The notes under the pieces: model-generated
Databases searched by the model: none
Seen by the model: the letters and a program-made list of their open reading frames with translations, nothing else
Told to the model about the DNA's origin: nothing
Shown here: positions 38,670-47,950 of the stretch, piece after piece
Layout: each line of letters begins with the position of its first letter
How positions within the stretch are numbered: the stretch's first letter is position 1
Assembly (NCBI GenBank): GCA_963738375.1
Contig: CAVTWL010000006.1
Span: 310,001-374,000, forward strand
Length of the DNA stretch: 64,000 bases
From: Bog-159 sp963738375
GTDB lineage: Bacteria > Acidobacteriota > Terriglobia > Bryobacterales > Bryobacteraceae
Direction of reading: 5' to 3'
Made by a program: the position numbers and the translations under genes

Positions 38670-40331
38670 ATGAAGCGGCCGGTTTGGTGCGTGTTGGTTT
38701 GCGGGGCGGCGGCTGTGGTTTGGGCAGCGGCTTATGCGTTCCAGAATGTGCCGGCGCGCCCGCGGTTTATCGACGTTGCGCCACGGTCGAAAATCGCCTA
38801 TGTGACCAATAACGATCTGTCGCTGCGAAAATACTTCCCGCAGCCGCTGGCGGGCGGCGTGGCGATTTTCGATTTCGATAACGACGGCAAGCTGGATATC
38901 TTCTTTACCAACGGCGCGAAGATTCCCGAGTTGAAAAAGACGGGGCCGGCGTTTTATAACGCGCTGCTGCGCAACCGCGGCGACGGCGTGTTTGAGGACG
39001 TGACGCGGAAGGCCGGTCTGCTGGGCCAGGAGCTTGGCTATAACTTCGGCGTCGCCGTGGGCGACTACGACAACGACGGCTACGAAGATCTGTTTGTCTG
39101 CGGTGCGGGCCGCAACGCGCTGTATCGCAACAACGGCAATGGCACGTTCACGGACGTCACGCGCGAATCGGGCATCGGCGGCAAGCCGGAGAATACCGTC
39201 AGCGTGGGCGCGGCCTGGTTCGACTACGATCGCGATGGACTGCTGGACCTGGTGGTGGCGAATTATACGGTCTGGGATCCGCACACCGACCCGCAATGCG
39301 CGTCGGGCGGCGTGAATTACTACTGCGATCCGCGGCTATACTCGCCCAGCGTGCCGCCGCGTTTGTATCACAACCTGGGGCATGGGAAATTCGAAGACGT
39401 CACGGAAAAATCCGGTTTCGGCAAGGCGCCCGGCAAGGGCATGGGCATTTCGATCGCCGATTTCAATGGAGACGGCTGGCCGGACGTGTTCATCGCCAAC
39501 GATACGGAGGCCAATTCACTCTTCATCAATCACGGCGACGGGACGTTTGAAGATCAGGGGCTGCCCTTCGGCGTAGCTTACGACGATTCGGCGAAAGCCG
39601 TTTCCTCGATGGGCAGCGATGCGCAGGATTATGATAACGACGGCCGTGTGGACCTCTTCTATAACAACCTGATGGGGCAAGTGTGGGGGCTATACCGCAA
39701 TCGCGGCGACGTGTTCCAATACGTGTCGCTGCAGAGCGGCCTGCGGCAACTCAGCGCTCCATTTTCCGGCTGGAGCGGCGGGTTTATCGATTTCGACAAC
39801 GACGGATGGAAAGATTTGTACTCGGCCAACGGCGATATTGAGAACATCGACCCGGCCGGACGCCAACACGATACTTTGTTTCGCAATGTGGATGGAAAGC
39901 ATTTCGAGGATATATCGAGCGAGATGGGCAAGGATTTCTTGCGGCGCGGATATCAACGGGGTGCGGCCTTTGGGGATCTGAATAACGACGGCTTTCCGGA
40001 TATCGTGGTCACGTCTCTCAACGAACCGCCGCGCATTCTGATGAACTCGGCGGAGGGCGGCGGCCACTGGCTGGTCCTGGCGTTGACGGGGCGAACGAGC
40101 GCGCGTGACGCGATCGGCGCGACGGTGAAGCTCACCACAGCCTCGGGCCGCGTTTTGTACAACCGCGTATCGGTAAGCGTGGGGCTCATGTCATCGAGCG
40201 ACAAGCGGGTTCACTTTGGCCTGGGGCGCGAGACGAAGATCGAATCGGTTGAGATCGTATGGCCGCGCGGCAAAGCGCAAAAGCTTTCGCATGTCGCGGT
40301 GGACCAGTTTCTCAAGGTCAGCGAGCCGTAA
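38670..40331 (+). CDS. secreted CRTAC1-family FG-GAP/VCBS propeller protein with ASPIC/UnbV domain
   Basis: 553 residues. An N-terminal membrane/signal segment (about 5-22) is followed by repeated calcium-binding FG-GAP/VCBS loops with the DxDxDG pattern: FDFDNDGKLDIFF, GDYDNDGYEDLFV, FDYDRDGLLDLVV, ADFNGDGWPDVFI, QDYDNDGRVDLFY, IDFDNDGWKDLYS and GDLNNDGFPDIVV. An ASPIC/UnbV module ends the protein (IGATVKLTTASGR ... VHFGLGRETKIESVEIVWP). The bacterial role is unknown; these calcium-rich propellers are expected outside the cell. Coupled to the TPR gene upstream. Confidence 0.92.
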   Translation: MKRPVWCVLVCGAAAVVWAAAYAFQNVPARPRFIDVAPRSKIAYVTNNDLSLRKYFPQPLAGGVAIFDFDNDGKLDIFFTNGAKIPELKKTGPAFYNALLRNRGDGVFEDVTRKAGLLGQELGYNFGVAVGDYDNDGYEDLFVCGAGRNALYRNNGNGTFTDVTRESGIGGKPENTVSVGAAWFDYDRDGLLDLVVANYTVWDPHTDPQCASGGVNYYCDPRLYSPSVPPRLYHNLGHGKFEDVTEKSGFGKAPGKGMGISIADFNGDGWPDVFIANDTEANSLFINHGDGTFEDQGLPFGVAYDDSAKAVSSMGSDAQDYDNDGRVDLFYNNLMGQVWGLYRNRGDVFQYVSLQSGLRQLSAPFSGWSGGFIDFDNDGWKDLYSANGDIENIDPAGRQHDTLFRNVDGKHFEDISSEMGKDFLRRGYQRGAAFGDLNNDGFPDIVVTSLNEPPRILMNSAEGGGHWLVLALTGRTSARDAIGATVKLTTASGRVLYNRVSVSVGLMSSSDKRVHFGLGRETKIESVEIVWPRGKAQKLSHVAVDQFLKVSEP

Positions 40332-40339
40332 TCAGCGGG

Positions 40340-41179
40340 TTACTTCAGATATTTGATGAAGAGAACTTCGTTGCCTTTTTCGCTGTAGATCAACTCGTCG
40401 ACCAGGTTGCGCGTGAGCATGATTCCGAAGCCGCCGGGCCGCACGCCCTGCTCGGCGCGAATTTCGAGGTGGCGGGCGGGTTCGTCCGGCGGGTTGGCGA
40501 TGGCTGCGTGCGCGATGGCATCCAGAGAAAAGCCTTGGCCGGGGTCCTGGATCAGATAGACGATGGCACGGGTGGTGCGGACATAGGTGACCTGTACGCG
40601 CTTGTCGGGATCGGAACCGCCGCCATGCTCGATGGCGTTCATGAGCAGTTCGCGGAACGCGGACGCGATGTTGTCCCGCTCGTGAGGCGTGAAGTCCATC
40701 TCCATTTCGCGCACGAACTGCATGAGCCGGTCGGCGGTTTCCATTTTGCAGCGGAGCCGCAGGCTGATCCACTGGGGAGTTGCGGACAGCACTTCGATAT
40801 CGTCCTGCCAATTGCCGGTATTGACGGCTTGCGCGATGGTATCGGCAACCGCGCTGGGGGAGAACGGCTTGCTGAAATACGCGAAAGCGTGTTCGCGAAT
40901 GGCCCTTACGATATTGGCAGGCGTGCTTTCGGCGGTCATCACGATCACCACGGCGGATGGCCGGATCTCGCGGATCTCGTGGAGCAAAGCCAGGCCGTCC
41001 ATGCCGGGCATACGGACGTCGGTGAGCACTACGTCATAATCGCGCGACTTGGCGCGGGCTAAGCCTTCCAGGCCATCGTAGGCGCTGTCGATTTGCCAAT
41101 CGGGTGGATGTAAAACGGCTGCCAGCAATTCATGTACGGCTGGGTCGTCGTCGACCAACAGCAGCGTGTGCGCGCTCAT
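40340..41179 (-). CDS. response regulator fused to a serine-kinase-like (RsbW/anti-sigma) ATPase domain
   Basis: 279 residues. The receiver domain (1-120) has DDD at 10-12, acceptor D54 in VVLTDVRMPG, and KPF. After a linker, residues ~140-279 form a HATPase_c domain of the RsbW/SpoIIAB type: FRELLMNAIEHGGG (N-box) and GGFGIMLTRNLVDELIY (G-box). Such proteins phosphorylate anti-anti-sigma factors or bind sigma factors. The start overlaps the stop of the histidine kinase gene by four bases (ATGA), so the kinase is the probable phosphodonor. Together they suggest a phosphorelay feeding partner switching. Confidence 0.88.
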   Translation of the reverse strand: MSAHTLLLVDDDPAVHELLAAVLHPPDWQIDSAYDGLEGLARAKSRDYDVVLTDVRMPGMDGLALLHEIREIRPSAVVIVMTAESTPANIVRAIREHAFAYFSKPFSPSAVADTIAQAVNTGNWQDDIEVLSATPQWISLRLRCKMETADRLMQFVREMEMDFTPHERDNIASAFRELLMNAIEHGGGSDPDKRVQVTYVRTTRAIVYLIQDPGQGFSLDAIAHAAIANPPDEPARHLEIRAEQGVRPGGFGIMLTRNLVDELIYSEKGNEVLFIKYLK

Positions 41180-42423
41180 GCACTCTCCAGGGTGAGGGTA
41201 AAGGTGCTGCCGTGTCCGTATTCGCTTTGCACTTCGATATCGCCGCCCATGAGGCGCGCGAGTTTGCGGCTGATGGCCAGTCCCAGCCCGGTACCCAGAT
41301 GCTGGTAGGGAGTCGGCAATTGGCGAAACTCCTGGAAGAGCAGCGGGACCTGGTCGGGTAGCAGGCCGATGCCGGTGTCCGAGACGGCGATGTGGGCACT
41401 GTTCGGAACGGATGCGTCCAGGTAGCCGCTGATCCGTATTTGGCCGTGAGGGGTGAATTTAATCGCATTCGAAACAAGGTTGACCAGAATCTGTTTGGAA
41501 CGTTGGCGGTCGCAGCGCACCATAAGGGGTTGAGGCGGCCTGGGGAAGTCCAAGTCGAGCCGCTTGGCGCGCGCCAGGGGAGAAAGCATGCCGGCGACCT
41601 CGCCGATGACTTCCGTGGCGTCCACCGGTTCAATGAGGCATTCGATCTGTCCGGCTTCGATGCGCGCCACATCCATGGCGTCGTTCAATACCGCCATGAT
41701 GTGTTGGGCGCTCGACGAAATCATATTTACCTGGCGAATTTGCGAGGCGTTCAAGGGCCCCGAGAGCTGCTTGCCCAGAAGGTCGGCGAAACCGACAATG
41801 GCGGTCATGGGAGAGCGCAACTCGTGACTCATGGTCGCCAGAAAGCGGCTTTTTTGTTCACTGGCGGCCAGGGCGGTGAGATGCTGCTGTTTCAGTTCGT
41901 CGTAGAGGCGGGCGCGCTCGATGGCGAGGGAAACCTGCTGCGCCACTACTTGCAGCAAGCGGACCTCATGCGCCCGGAAGCGATGCGGCTGGGCCATGTA
42001 CTGATTGAGCGTCCCGGCGACCTCGCCCGTTACCACCAGCGGAATGCAAATGAGCGCGCGGGCGCCTTCGCCCAGGCTAATGTGCTTCCAGGAGCTGCAT
42101 AACGGATTCTTGGCGATGTCGGTTACCAAACAGGGCTTACCGGTGGAGACGGCGCGCCCGGAGGGGGAAGAGGAATCCGCGGGCAGCATGCCGAGTTCCC
42201 GGAAACGCGCGCCGTACCCGGCGGACAGTCCGTATACGGCGGCAAATTCCAAATGAGTCTTATCCGCCGAGAGCAGAGTGATGGAGCCGAAGGGCGCGCC
42301 GATGGCCTGGCTGGCCTTTTCGAGCGCCACCTGTAACACCTGGCTCAACTCCAACGGGGATAGCATGGCGGAGGCGATGTCGGCCACCACCGTTAGCTCC
42401 TCGATGCGCTCCTTGAGTTTCAA
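41176..42423 (-). CDS. GAF-domain sensor histidine kinase
   Basis: 415 residues: GAF domain (about 20-165), coiled linker, HisKA with the H-box SHELRSPMTAIVGF (His near 199), and HATPase_c with N-box NLVSNAIKFTPHG, G1 DTGIGL, F-box LFQEF and G2 GTGLGLAISRKL. No transmembrane segment or signal peptide, so it senses a cytoplasmic signal. Four-base overlap with the receiver-ATPase gene indicates coupled translation and a cognate pair. Confidence 0.92.
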   Translation of the reverse strand: MKLKERIEELTVVADIASAMLSPLELSQVLQVALEKASQAIGAPFGSITLLSADKTHLEFAAVYGLSAGYGARFRELGMLPADSSSPSGRAVSTGKPCLVTDIAKNPLCSSWKHISLGEGARALICIPLVVTGEVAGTLNQYMAQPHRFRAHEVRLLQVVAQQVSLAIERARLYDELKQQHLTALAASEQKSRFLATMSHELRSPMTAIVGFADLLGKQLSGPLNASQIRQVNMISSSAQHIMAVLNDAMDVARIEAGQIECLIEPVDATEVIGEVAGMLSPLARAKRLDLDFPRPPQPLMVRCDRQRSKQILVNLVSNAIKFTPHGQIRISGYLDASVPNSAHIAVSDTGIGLLPDQVPLLFQEFRQLPTPYQHLGTGLGLAISRKLARLMGGDIEVQSEYGHGSTFTLTLESA

Positions 42424-42447
42424 GCGACCGGCCTCCTGGCCTGTTCG

Positions 42448-44772
42448 CTATTGTACTGCCTTCAGCTCTTTCTTCATGTGCTTGAGGCCCGCCTTGAGGT
42501 CGTCGGTGGCCTCGGCGACACCCGAAGTGTCATAGATGACGTGAGGCGTGAAGAAGACGATCAGCTCATCGCGGCTGGTGGTTTTCGACTTGCCGCCGAA
42601 CGCCGCTCCTAAGACGGGGATGCGCTGCAGGAAGGGTATCCCGCTCGACTGCTCCGTGGTGGATTCGGTAATGAACCCGCCGATGGCGAAGGTGTCGCCA
42701 TCCTGCACGGTGATCTGGGTTTGAAAGCTCCGGTTTGAAAACGACGGCGAGGATATGTTGGCCGTATCGCCGGTGGGCGCGTTGGTGGGCGCGCTCACCT
42801 GCTGATTGATCATCATGGTGATGACGCCGCTGGAATTTACGCGGGCGTTGACAATCAGGGTGGTACCGGTGCTGACGTTGTTGACGTTGTTGGCAAACAG
42901 CGTGTTGCCCCCGGTCTGCACTCCCGTGGCAACCGTGGAACTGAGGGTGGGAACGGTGGAGCCGACATTCATTACGGCCGGGATGCTATCGGTGGCGATC
43001 AGCGAGGGCTCGTTGATGGTTTTCACTTTGCCGGTAGTTTCCATGGCCGTTAGTTGCGCCAGGAGTTCGCGGCTGTGGCCCACCAGGAAGCCGCCTGTCA
43101 AGGTGGTCAAACCGCCGGAAGCGGCGCCGATCAGACTGCCCACGAAGCCGCCGGCCTGGCCCGGCGCGGTGAAGCCGGCGGGGGTGGCCGCGCTGCGGTT
43201 TTGGAGATAGGACTGCACCCCGTATTGGAGTGCGCCCGTCAGGCTGACCTCGAAGATCTTGGCTTCGACCAGGATCTGGCGGGGGGGGACGTCCAGTTGC
43301 AGCAGGAGGCGGGAGATTTGCTCCCATTCCTCGGGCGTGCATTGCACGAGCAGCGTGTTGTCGAACGGGTTGGGCACGACGCGCGGCCCTTTCATCTGGC
43401 CGTTGGCGTTTTGATTGCCGAGGTACGTGCCGGTTTGATCCGTGGAAGCTCCGGCCGCGCCGGCTTGCTGGTTGTTGGTCTGGCCGTTGGCGCCGGCCGC
43501 CAGGATACTCGAGAACGGATTCATCGCGCCTTGCGCGCCATATCCGCCGTATCCGCCCATTCCGCCGCCATAGCCGCCCGCTCCGCCGCCGTAACCACCG
43601 TAGCCGCCCATGCCACCGCCGTAGCCGCCGTATCCACCCCCGCCACCGTATCCCCCCCCGCCGTATCCGCCACCCCCGTATCCGCCATAGCCGCTTCCGT
43701 TAACGCCGGGAGCGATGCTGCCCATCATGCCGCTCATCATGCTGTTGTTCATCTGGGTGAGGGCCATGAGCGCGGCCGGGTTGCCGCTATAGAGCGCCAT
43801 AATGGCGATGGCCATGGTTTCGGCCTTCCCATATTTCAGGCGATAGACGTAGTTGTCGACGGCGCCGGCTGGAGATTTTACCGGAACGTCGAGCTTCTGC
43901 AGCCAACGTCCGATTTCGTCGAAGACGCCGGGATTGGGGGCCACGGCGATGATGGTGTTGATGCGATCGACGGGCACAAACTTCACAGCCGAGTTTTTGT
44001 CGGAAAAGGAAACGGCCTTAAAGATGGTTTCCAATTGCTTCACCAGTTCCGACGGACGGCCGTTGTTGACGTCGAAGACGTGGACTCGTTGGCTCACGAA
44101 GGAATCGCTGTCAAACAGGGCCAACAGATCCATGGTGCGTTTCATGTTGCGGTTGTTGTCCTGAAGGATCAGCAGATTCGCGGGATCGTAGGTAGCGGCG
44201 GCAGCGCCTTCACCCAGGAAGGGCTGGATCAACTTCAGAATTTCGCCGGCCGTAGCGTATTTCAAGAAGACAAGGTTCAGCGTCATGCGTTCATCGTCAG
44301 GAAAGTCTTTGCCATTGATTGTGGGAGGCAAAGGCGCCTGTGACACGCGGTCGACAGGGACCACGCGATAGAGGTCGCCGACTTTGATCAGAGCCGCGCC
44401 GTTGACGCGGAGAATAGTCTCCAGCAGCGGCATCAGGTCCGTCGATTTCATCTCGCCATAGGTATGAATGGTGACGCTGCCGCCTTTGAAGCGGGGATCG
44501 AGCAGGTAGTTGATTTTCAGACGGCGGGCGACGATGTCGATCAGTTCGGCCAGCGAAACATTTTCCAGCATCAAACCACCCGTCTCGCCCGCTGCCACAC
44601 GGCGCGGCGCCGCCGGCGGGGCCGCTTGCGGCACGGTAGGCGGAGCCGTCGTGGTACGCGGTGGCGTGTTCGGCGGCGGAATTGTACCAGGCTTAGGTTG
44701 CTGCGCCAGCGCCATCCAGATTCCACAACCGGCGGCCAGCAGGGCGGCCGCAAAAATTCTGCCCGATCTCAC
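42448..44772 (-). CDS. gspD: type II secretion secretin GspD with a Gly/Tyr-rich insert
   Basis: 774 residues forming an outer-membrane secretin ring. Signal peptide (1-23), a Pro/Thr-rich linker, an N0 domain (about 66-135, LMLENVSLAELIDIVARRL), N1-N3 domains (about 150-330, with LVFLKYATAGEILKLIQPFL and RVHVFDVNNGRPSELVKQLE), and the C-terminal secretin domain (about 500-745, with ILVEAKIFEVSLTGALQYG, VGSTVPTLSS, IGGFITEST and IPVLGAAFG). Between N3 and the secretin core, at about residues 359-412, is a run of GYGG/GGYG repeats that is not standard for the family. It follows the GspC/L/M-like genes on the same strand, with one small gene between. Confidence 0.93.
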   Translation of the reverse strand: MRSGRIFAAALLAAGCGIWMALAQQPKPGTIPPPNTPPRTTTAPPTVPQAAPPAAPRRVAAGETGGLMLENVSLAELIDIVARRLKINYLLDPRFKGGSVTIHTYGEMKSTDLMPLLETILRVNGAALIKVGDLYRVVPVDRVSQAPLPPTINGKDFPDDERMTLNLVFLKYATAGEILKLIQPFLGEGAAAATYDPANLLILQDNNRNMKRTMDLLALFDSDSFVSQRVHVFDVNNGRPSELVKQLETIFKAVSFSDKNSAVKFVPVDRINTIIAVAPNPGVFDEIGRWLQKLDVPVKSPAGAVDNYVYRLKYGKAETMAIAIMALYSGNPAALMALTQMNNSMMSGMMGSIAPGVNGSGYGGYGGGGYGGGGYGGGGGYGGYGGGMGGYGGYGGGAGGYGGGMGGYGGYGAQGAMNPFSSILAAGANGQTNNQQAGAAGASTDQTGTYLGNQNANGQMKGPRVVPNPFDNTLLVQCTPEEWEQISRLLLQLDVPPRQILVEAKIFEVSLTGALQYGVQSYLQNRSAATPAGFTAPGQAGGFVGSLIGAASGGLTTLTGGFLVGHSRELLAQLTAMETTGKVKTINEPSLIATDSIPAVMNVGSTVPTLSSTVATGVQTGGNTLFANNVNNVSTGTTLIVNARVNSSGVITMMINQQVSAPTNAPTGDTANISSPSFSNRSFQTQITVQDGDTFAIGGFITESTTEQSSGIPFLQRIPVLGAAFGGKSKTTSRDELIVFFTPHVIYDTSGVAEATDDLKAGLKHMKKELKAVQ
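43539..43697 (-). repeat. Gly/Tyr-rich tandem repeat inside gspD
   Basis: About 160 bp of short repeats encoding GYGG, GGYG and GGMGGYGG units. On the + strand it reads as tandem (C/T)CCGCCGTA/CCGCCATA-like units. It includes a C8 run at 43652-43659, a likely slippage or miscall site, although the frame is open here. Confidence 0.85.
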
Positions 44773-44775
44773 GAG

Positions 44776-45219
44776 TTACTCCTTTTCCTGCGTACGGTCG
44801 GCCGTACTGCTCTTCTGCTGGGCATCCCAAATCTTTTGTTCCGTATCGCTGAGTTGGGTCTTCTTACGGACCCAGGTCCGCTTGCCAAATGGCGTGGCTT
44901 CCTCGAACATGACCGAATCGCCCTTGTCTACCGCCGTGGTTCTGGACTTCACGGAATTCTGTTTTTCGACAGCCTCCTTTTGGATATCTATGGCGTCAGC
45001 GGGCCACCGCGATATACCGAAAGGGGTGCGCCGGTAGGTCCAGGCTTTGCCGTCCCTATCGGTCCAGCGGAAAAAGCCGGGCGAAGTTTCCACGGCGTCT
45101 TTCGGAATGGCCGTAATCGCGGCAGACTTCTTTACGGGCTTGGCGGGCGGCTGCGTTTTAGTGGCATTCTGCGCGGATAAGCCCGCTACCAGCGTCAACA
45201 TTAGAATAAAAGCCTTCAT
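44776..45219 (-). CDS. exported hypothetical protein of the secretion operon
   Basis: About 147 residues from the Met at 45219 (MKAFILMLTLVAGLSAQNA), a good signal peptide; the longer frame adds 13 unlikely residues. The body holds a short repeated pattern: FFRWTDRDGKAWTYRRTPFGISRW and, later, VMFEEATPFGKRTWVRKK, both with an aromatic-RTPFG/TPFGKRTW core. The C-terminus is Lys/Gln/Glu-rich. I do not recognise the family. It sits between gspC and gspD, 3 bp before gspD, so it is probably periplasmic and linked to the secretion machine. Confidence 0.7.
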   Translation of the reverse strand: MKAFILMLTLVAGLSAQNATKTQPPAKPVKKSAAITAIPKDAVETSPGFFRWTDRDGKAWTYRRTPFGISRWPADAIDIQKEAVEKQNSVKSRTTAVDKGDSVMFEEATPFGKRTWVRKKTQLSDTEQKIWDAQQKSSTADRTQEKE

Positions 45220-45264
45220 CTGAAATTGCTCCTTTTGGGCGGCAACCGGAGTGACCACGGCGGC

Positions 45265-45998
45265 CTATTTTTCGCTCTTGTCACTTTCCCAATAACACCG
45301 CGACCCGAAGGGGCCGGGCTTGATGACTTTACGCAAACCGTCGGCGACGGTTCCGGCCGCGGCGGTATCGCCGGGCTGGCAGGCGTGGATGCCCGTGCCG
45401 AGATCGATGCCGGGAACTCCCGGCGTTTTGTTCACCACCGGCGGGGGGGAGCGGCGGCCTGGCTGGGAGTAACGCCGGGCGCGGGTGCGGCCGCGGCGCC
45501 GGGCTTGCCGCGGTCGAGAATCTCCTCCAATTTCCTGGTAATGGTTTTACCTTCCCACTCCAGCGTGAGTTCTTCGTTATTTAGCGCAACCAGCGTGAAC
45601 TCGCCCACTTTGTCGCCGGGCTGGTAATCGCGATGGGGTCCTTTGGCGCCCTCGCTCATGATGGCCATGGGACCATCGCCAAAATCCACTACGCCATGAA
45701 ACAACGGCAGCGGCGGCATGGGGACGATTTTCGGGGGGGGAGGAGGCTCGACCACCACAGTAGGATTGCGATCCTTGGAGAACAGCATCTTCTGCGCGAT
45801 TTCGGTATAACCGGCAGGCTTCACCGGTGGATTAGCCCGAAGGGGCGCCATGGGCGGCGGAAGCGCCGGGCGGAGCCGCTTTTGCAGTACGGCTTGCTCG
45901 CGCGCGCGGGCATCCTCCCATTCGTGGCTCAGGTGCACGGCGCCGGCGACGCACAAAGCGACGAGCAGAAGGTTCGCCAATAATAGTTTGCGCTTCAC
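45265..45998 (-). CDS. GspC/PilP-like periplasmic linker protein (one frameshift)
   Basis: One N-terminal membrane helix (about 6-24), a Pro-rich linker (VVVEPPPPPKIVPMPPLPLF), and an HR-domain-like beta barrel (FHGVVDFGDGPMAIMS ... GEFTLVALNNEELTLEWEGK). In GspC and PilP this domain contacts the secretin. The frame ends early after APPRRW. Adding one C to the C7 run (coding strand, 45443-45449) restores PPPPVVNKTPGVPGIDLG and a tail ending KPGPFGSRCYWESDKSEK at TAG 45267-45265, total about 244 residues. The ATG overlaps the stop of the GspM-like gene by four bases. Confidence 0.8.
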
Positions 45999-46582
45999 GA
46001 CAACCCCGGCCCTTTCTTCACGGGCACCAACTTACGCGGCACCACGCCGGAGAGCCCTACGCGCACCAGAACCGTTTTTTCCTTGGGATTGGCGGCAGCC
46101 ACGCGAATGTCATTGGTGGCGAGCAATTCGGGCCGGTTCGCCAGGTCAGTCATGAAATTAACGAACTGTTCGATCCGGCAGGTAAAGGATACGGCTACTA
46201 CTACCTCGCCGTAATCGTCGGCCAAGGGCCGGATCTTCATTTCTTCGGCGCCCCGTACGTCGATGCCGGAGTCTTTGCCGGTGCGGCGAATGATTTCGAG
46301 TAGCTGGGCTTGGGCTTGTGCCGCCGTATCGGCCAGGATCATGCCTTTTTCGCGCAGGGCCAGTTCGGCGGCGGTCTGCTTGGCGATCGTTTCTTTGGCT
46401 GGCACCGTGGCGGCGGTCTCGCGCAACTTCGCCAGACGCGCTTCGGCCAGCGGCACGGAATCGGCGACGGCGACTGCCTGGGCCGGCTTGTCGTCCATCA
46501 CCACGAAGCGCAGCACCAGCACTACCAGAACTCCCGCGACGAGGAGCAGCACGGTGCGGCGGTCCAAGTTGCCGGTGGTCAT
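45995..46582 (-). CDS. GspM/PilO-like inner-membrane secretion protein
   Basis: 195 residues from the Met at 46582 (MTTGNLDRRTVLLLVAGVLVVLVLRFVVMDD), a single membrane helix, followed by a coiled coil (ARLAKLRETAATVPAKETIAK) and a ferredoxin-like periplasmic domain (AQLLEIIRRTGKDSGIDVRG, VVAVSFTCRIEQFVNFMTDLA). This is the GspM/PilO arrangement. The longer frame upstream is antisense-type spill and is not used. It overlaps the GspL-like gene by four bases and gspC by four bases, so the three are translationally coupled. Confidence 0.82.
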   Translation of the reverse strand: MTTGNLDRRTVLLLVAGVLVVLVLRFVVMDDKPAQAVAVADSVPLAEARLAKLRETAATVPAKETIAKQTAAELALREKGMILADTAAQAQAQLLEIIRRTGKDSGIDVRGAEEMKIRPLADDYGEVVVAVSFTCRIEQFVNFMTDLANRPELLATNDIRVAAANPKEKTVLVRVGLSGVVPRKLVPVKKGPGLS

Positions 46583-47883
46583 TGGGCCGGCCTCCGCTGG
46601 GTCTTCAAACGGAAGATCTCCGCGTTCTGCACCTTGCTGATGCCGTTGAATTCGGAATTGTGAAAGAGCGGCGAAGCGTCCAGCACCTTCAGCAACGGGG
46701 CGGCCTGGTCGGCTTCGCCGAGGATCAAGACGGAATCGCGAGAGAGTTCGATGGTGTTGGCCCAAACCGGCGGAGGCAGCAAGCGGGTGAGTTCGTTGAT
46801 GGAATCCAGGTCGGAGCGAGTGCGCGTGCGGAATTCATCGAGCAGGCGGGCGCGCGCGCGGGTGCGGTCGATCTGCTGGTTCAGCGCAGCGGCACGGGCC
46901 GCCCTTGGGCGCAGTTGCGCCATCTCGATATTCAGTTTTTTCAGATATTGATCCTGCTCATAACCGGGCCATGCTAGGGTGGCGCCCAGGACCATAAGCA
47001 GGGCGGCGGCGGCCACGGCGGTAGGTATAAAGATCGCGCGCGAGGCCGACTCGCGCCGGTCGGGAGGCAGCATGTTCGCGGACGGGGCGAACCGCGGGCA
47101 AGCACTCGAGAGCGCGGCAGCGTAGGGCAGGGGATTGCGCGCCAGCTCGTTTTCGACGGGATTGACGCGCGGCGCGGGCAACAGGGCTTCGATCGCGAGC
47201 GGAGCCGTGTCGGGCGGCAGGCGCAATTCGGCGATGGCAAGCGCGACGGCCTTCTCGGCAGGAATATCGAAAGCGGCATCGAAGACCGGGCGCGCATGGC
47301 TTTCGCCGTAGACTTCAACTCCCGGGCCCGGGCCTGGGCCGATCGCCACGAAATCGCGAGGGGGAGGCGTGTTCAAGCGGATGGCGCCGTGGATGGCGGC
47401 TGCGGAAAACGTGAACGATCCGGTGCTGATGCCGGCTTCGGTGAAAAGCTCCAGATAGCGATCCACTACCTCGCGCCGGACGATGCCCACCAGCACGCTG
47501 CCTTCGCCGAGGGCAGTCCAGCCGAAGAGCACTTCCTGGTCGCCATAGGGATTGATGCCGTCCAACTGAAAAGCGATGGCGGCTTCCAGGTCCTTGGCTT
47601 CGACGCCGCGCATGGCGATCTGGCGCACAACCACTTCGGCCCGCGGCAACAGGACGGTGGCACTGAGGTGGGGAGTGCCCAACTTCGCCAGGAGGTCGCT
47701 ATACTCTGCGCCCCATTGCGCGGCGGGACGTTCACGGAAGCGCGGGATGGTGGTGCGGGCCAACACCTGCACGCGTCCGGAACGCACCCGGGCTACGGCG
47801 ATTTCGAGGTCGGGTCCGGCGATTTGGATGCCGGCGCCGGTGCCAAATGCCAAGATCCGGCGAAGTTGAGAGTATTTCCCCAA
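46579..47883 (-). CDS. GspL-like protein (PilM-type actin fold fused to a PilN-type membrane part)
   Basis: 434 residues. The N-terminal ~250 residues form a PilM/GspL-like actin-fold cytoplasmic domain (LEIAVARVRSGRVQVLA, LPRAEVVVRQIAMRG, AAIAFQLDGINPYGDQEVLF). A membrane helix at about 290-308 (AIFIPTAVAAAALLMVLGATLAW) leads to a PilN-like periplasmic part with a coiled coil and a ferredoxin-like fold (WANTIELSRDSVLILGEADQ). It couples the cytoplasmic ATPase to the periplasmic ring in type II secretion and type IV pili. First of the coupled L-M-C series. Confidence 0.85.
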   Translation of the reverse strand: MGKYSQLRRILAFGTGAGIQIAGPDLEIAVARVRSGRVQVLARTTIPRFRERPAAQWGAEYSDLLAKLGTPHLSATVLLPRAEVVVRQIAMRGVEAKDLEAAIAFQLDGINPYGDQEVLFGWTALGEGSVLVGIVRREVVDRYLELFTEAGISTGSFTFSAAAIHGAIRLNTPPPRDFVAIGPGPGPGVEVYGESHARPVFDAAFDIPAEKAVALAIAELRLPPDTAPLAIEALLPAPRVNPVENELARNPLPYAAALSSACPRFAPSANMLPPDRRESASRAIFIPTAVAAAALLMVLGATLAWPGYEQDQYLKKLNIEMAQLRPRAARAAALNQQIDRTRARARLLDEFRTRTRSDLDSINELTRLLPPPVWANTIELSRDSVLILGEADQAAPLLKVLDASPLFHNSEFNGISKVQNAEIFRLKTQRRPAQ

Positions 47884-47950
47884 ATCGTTGAGACGCGTCC
47901 GGACCCGGAAAAGACGAAACTGCCAGGACCGGGTGGCTGTGCCGGGCCGC

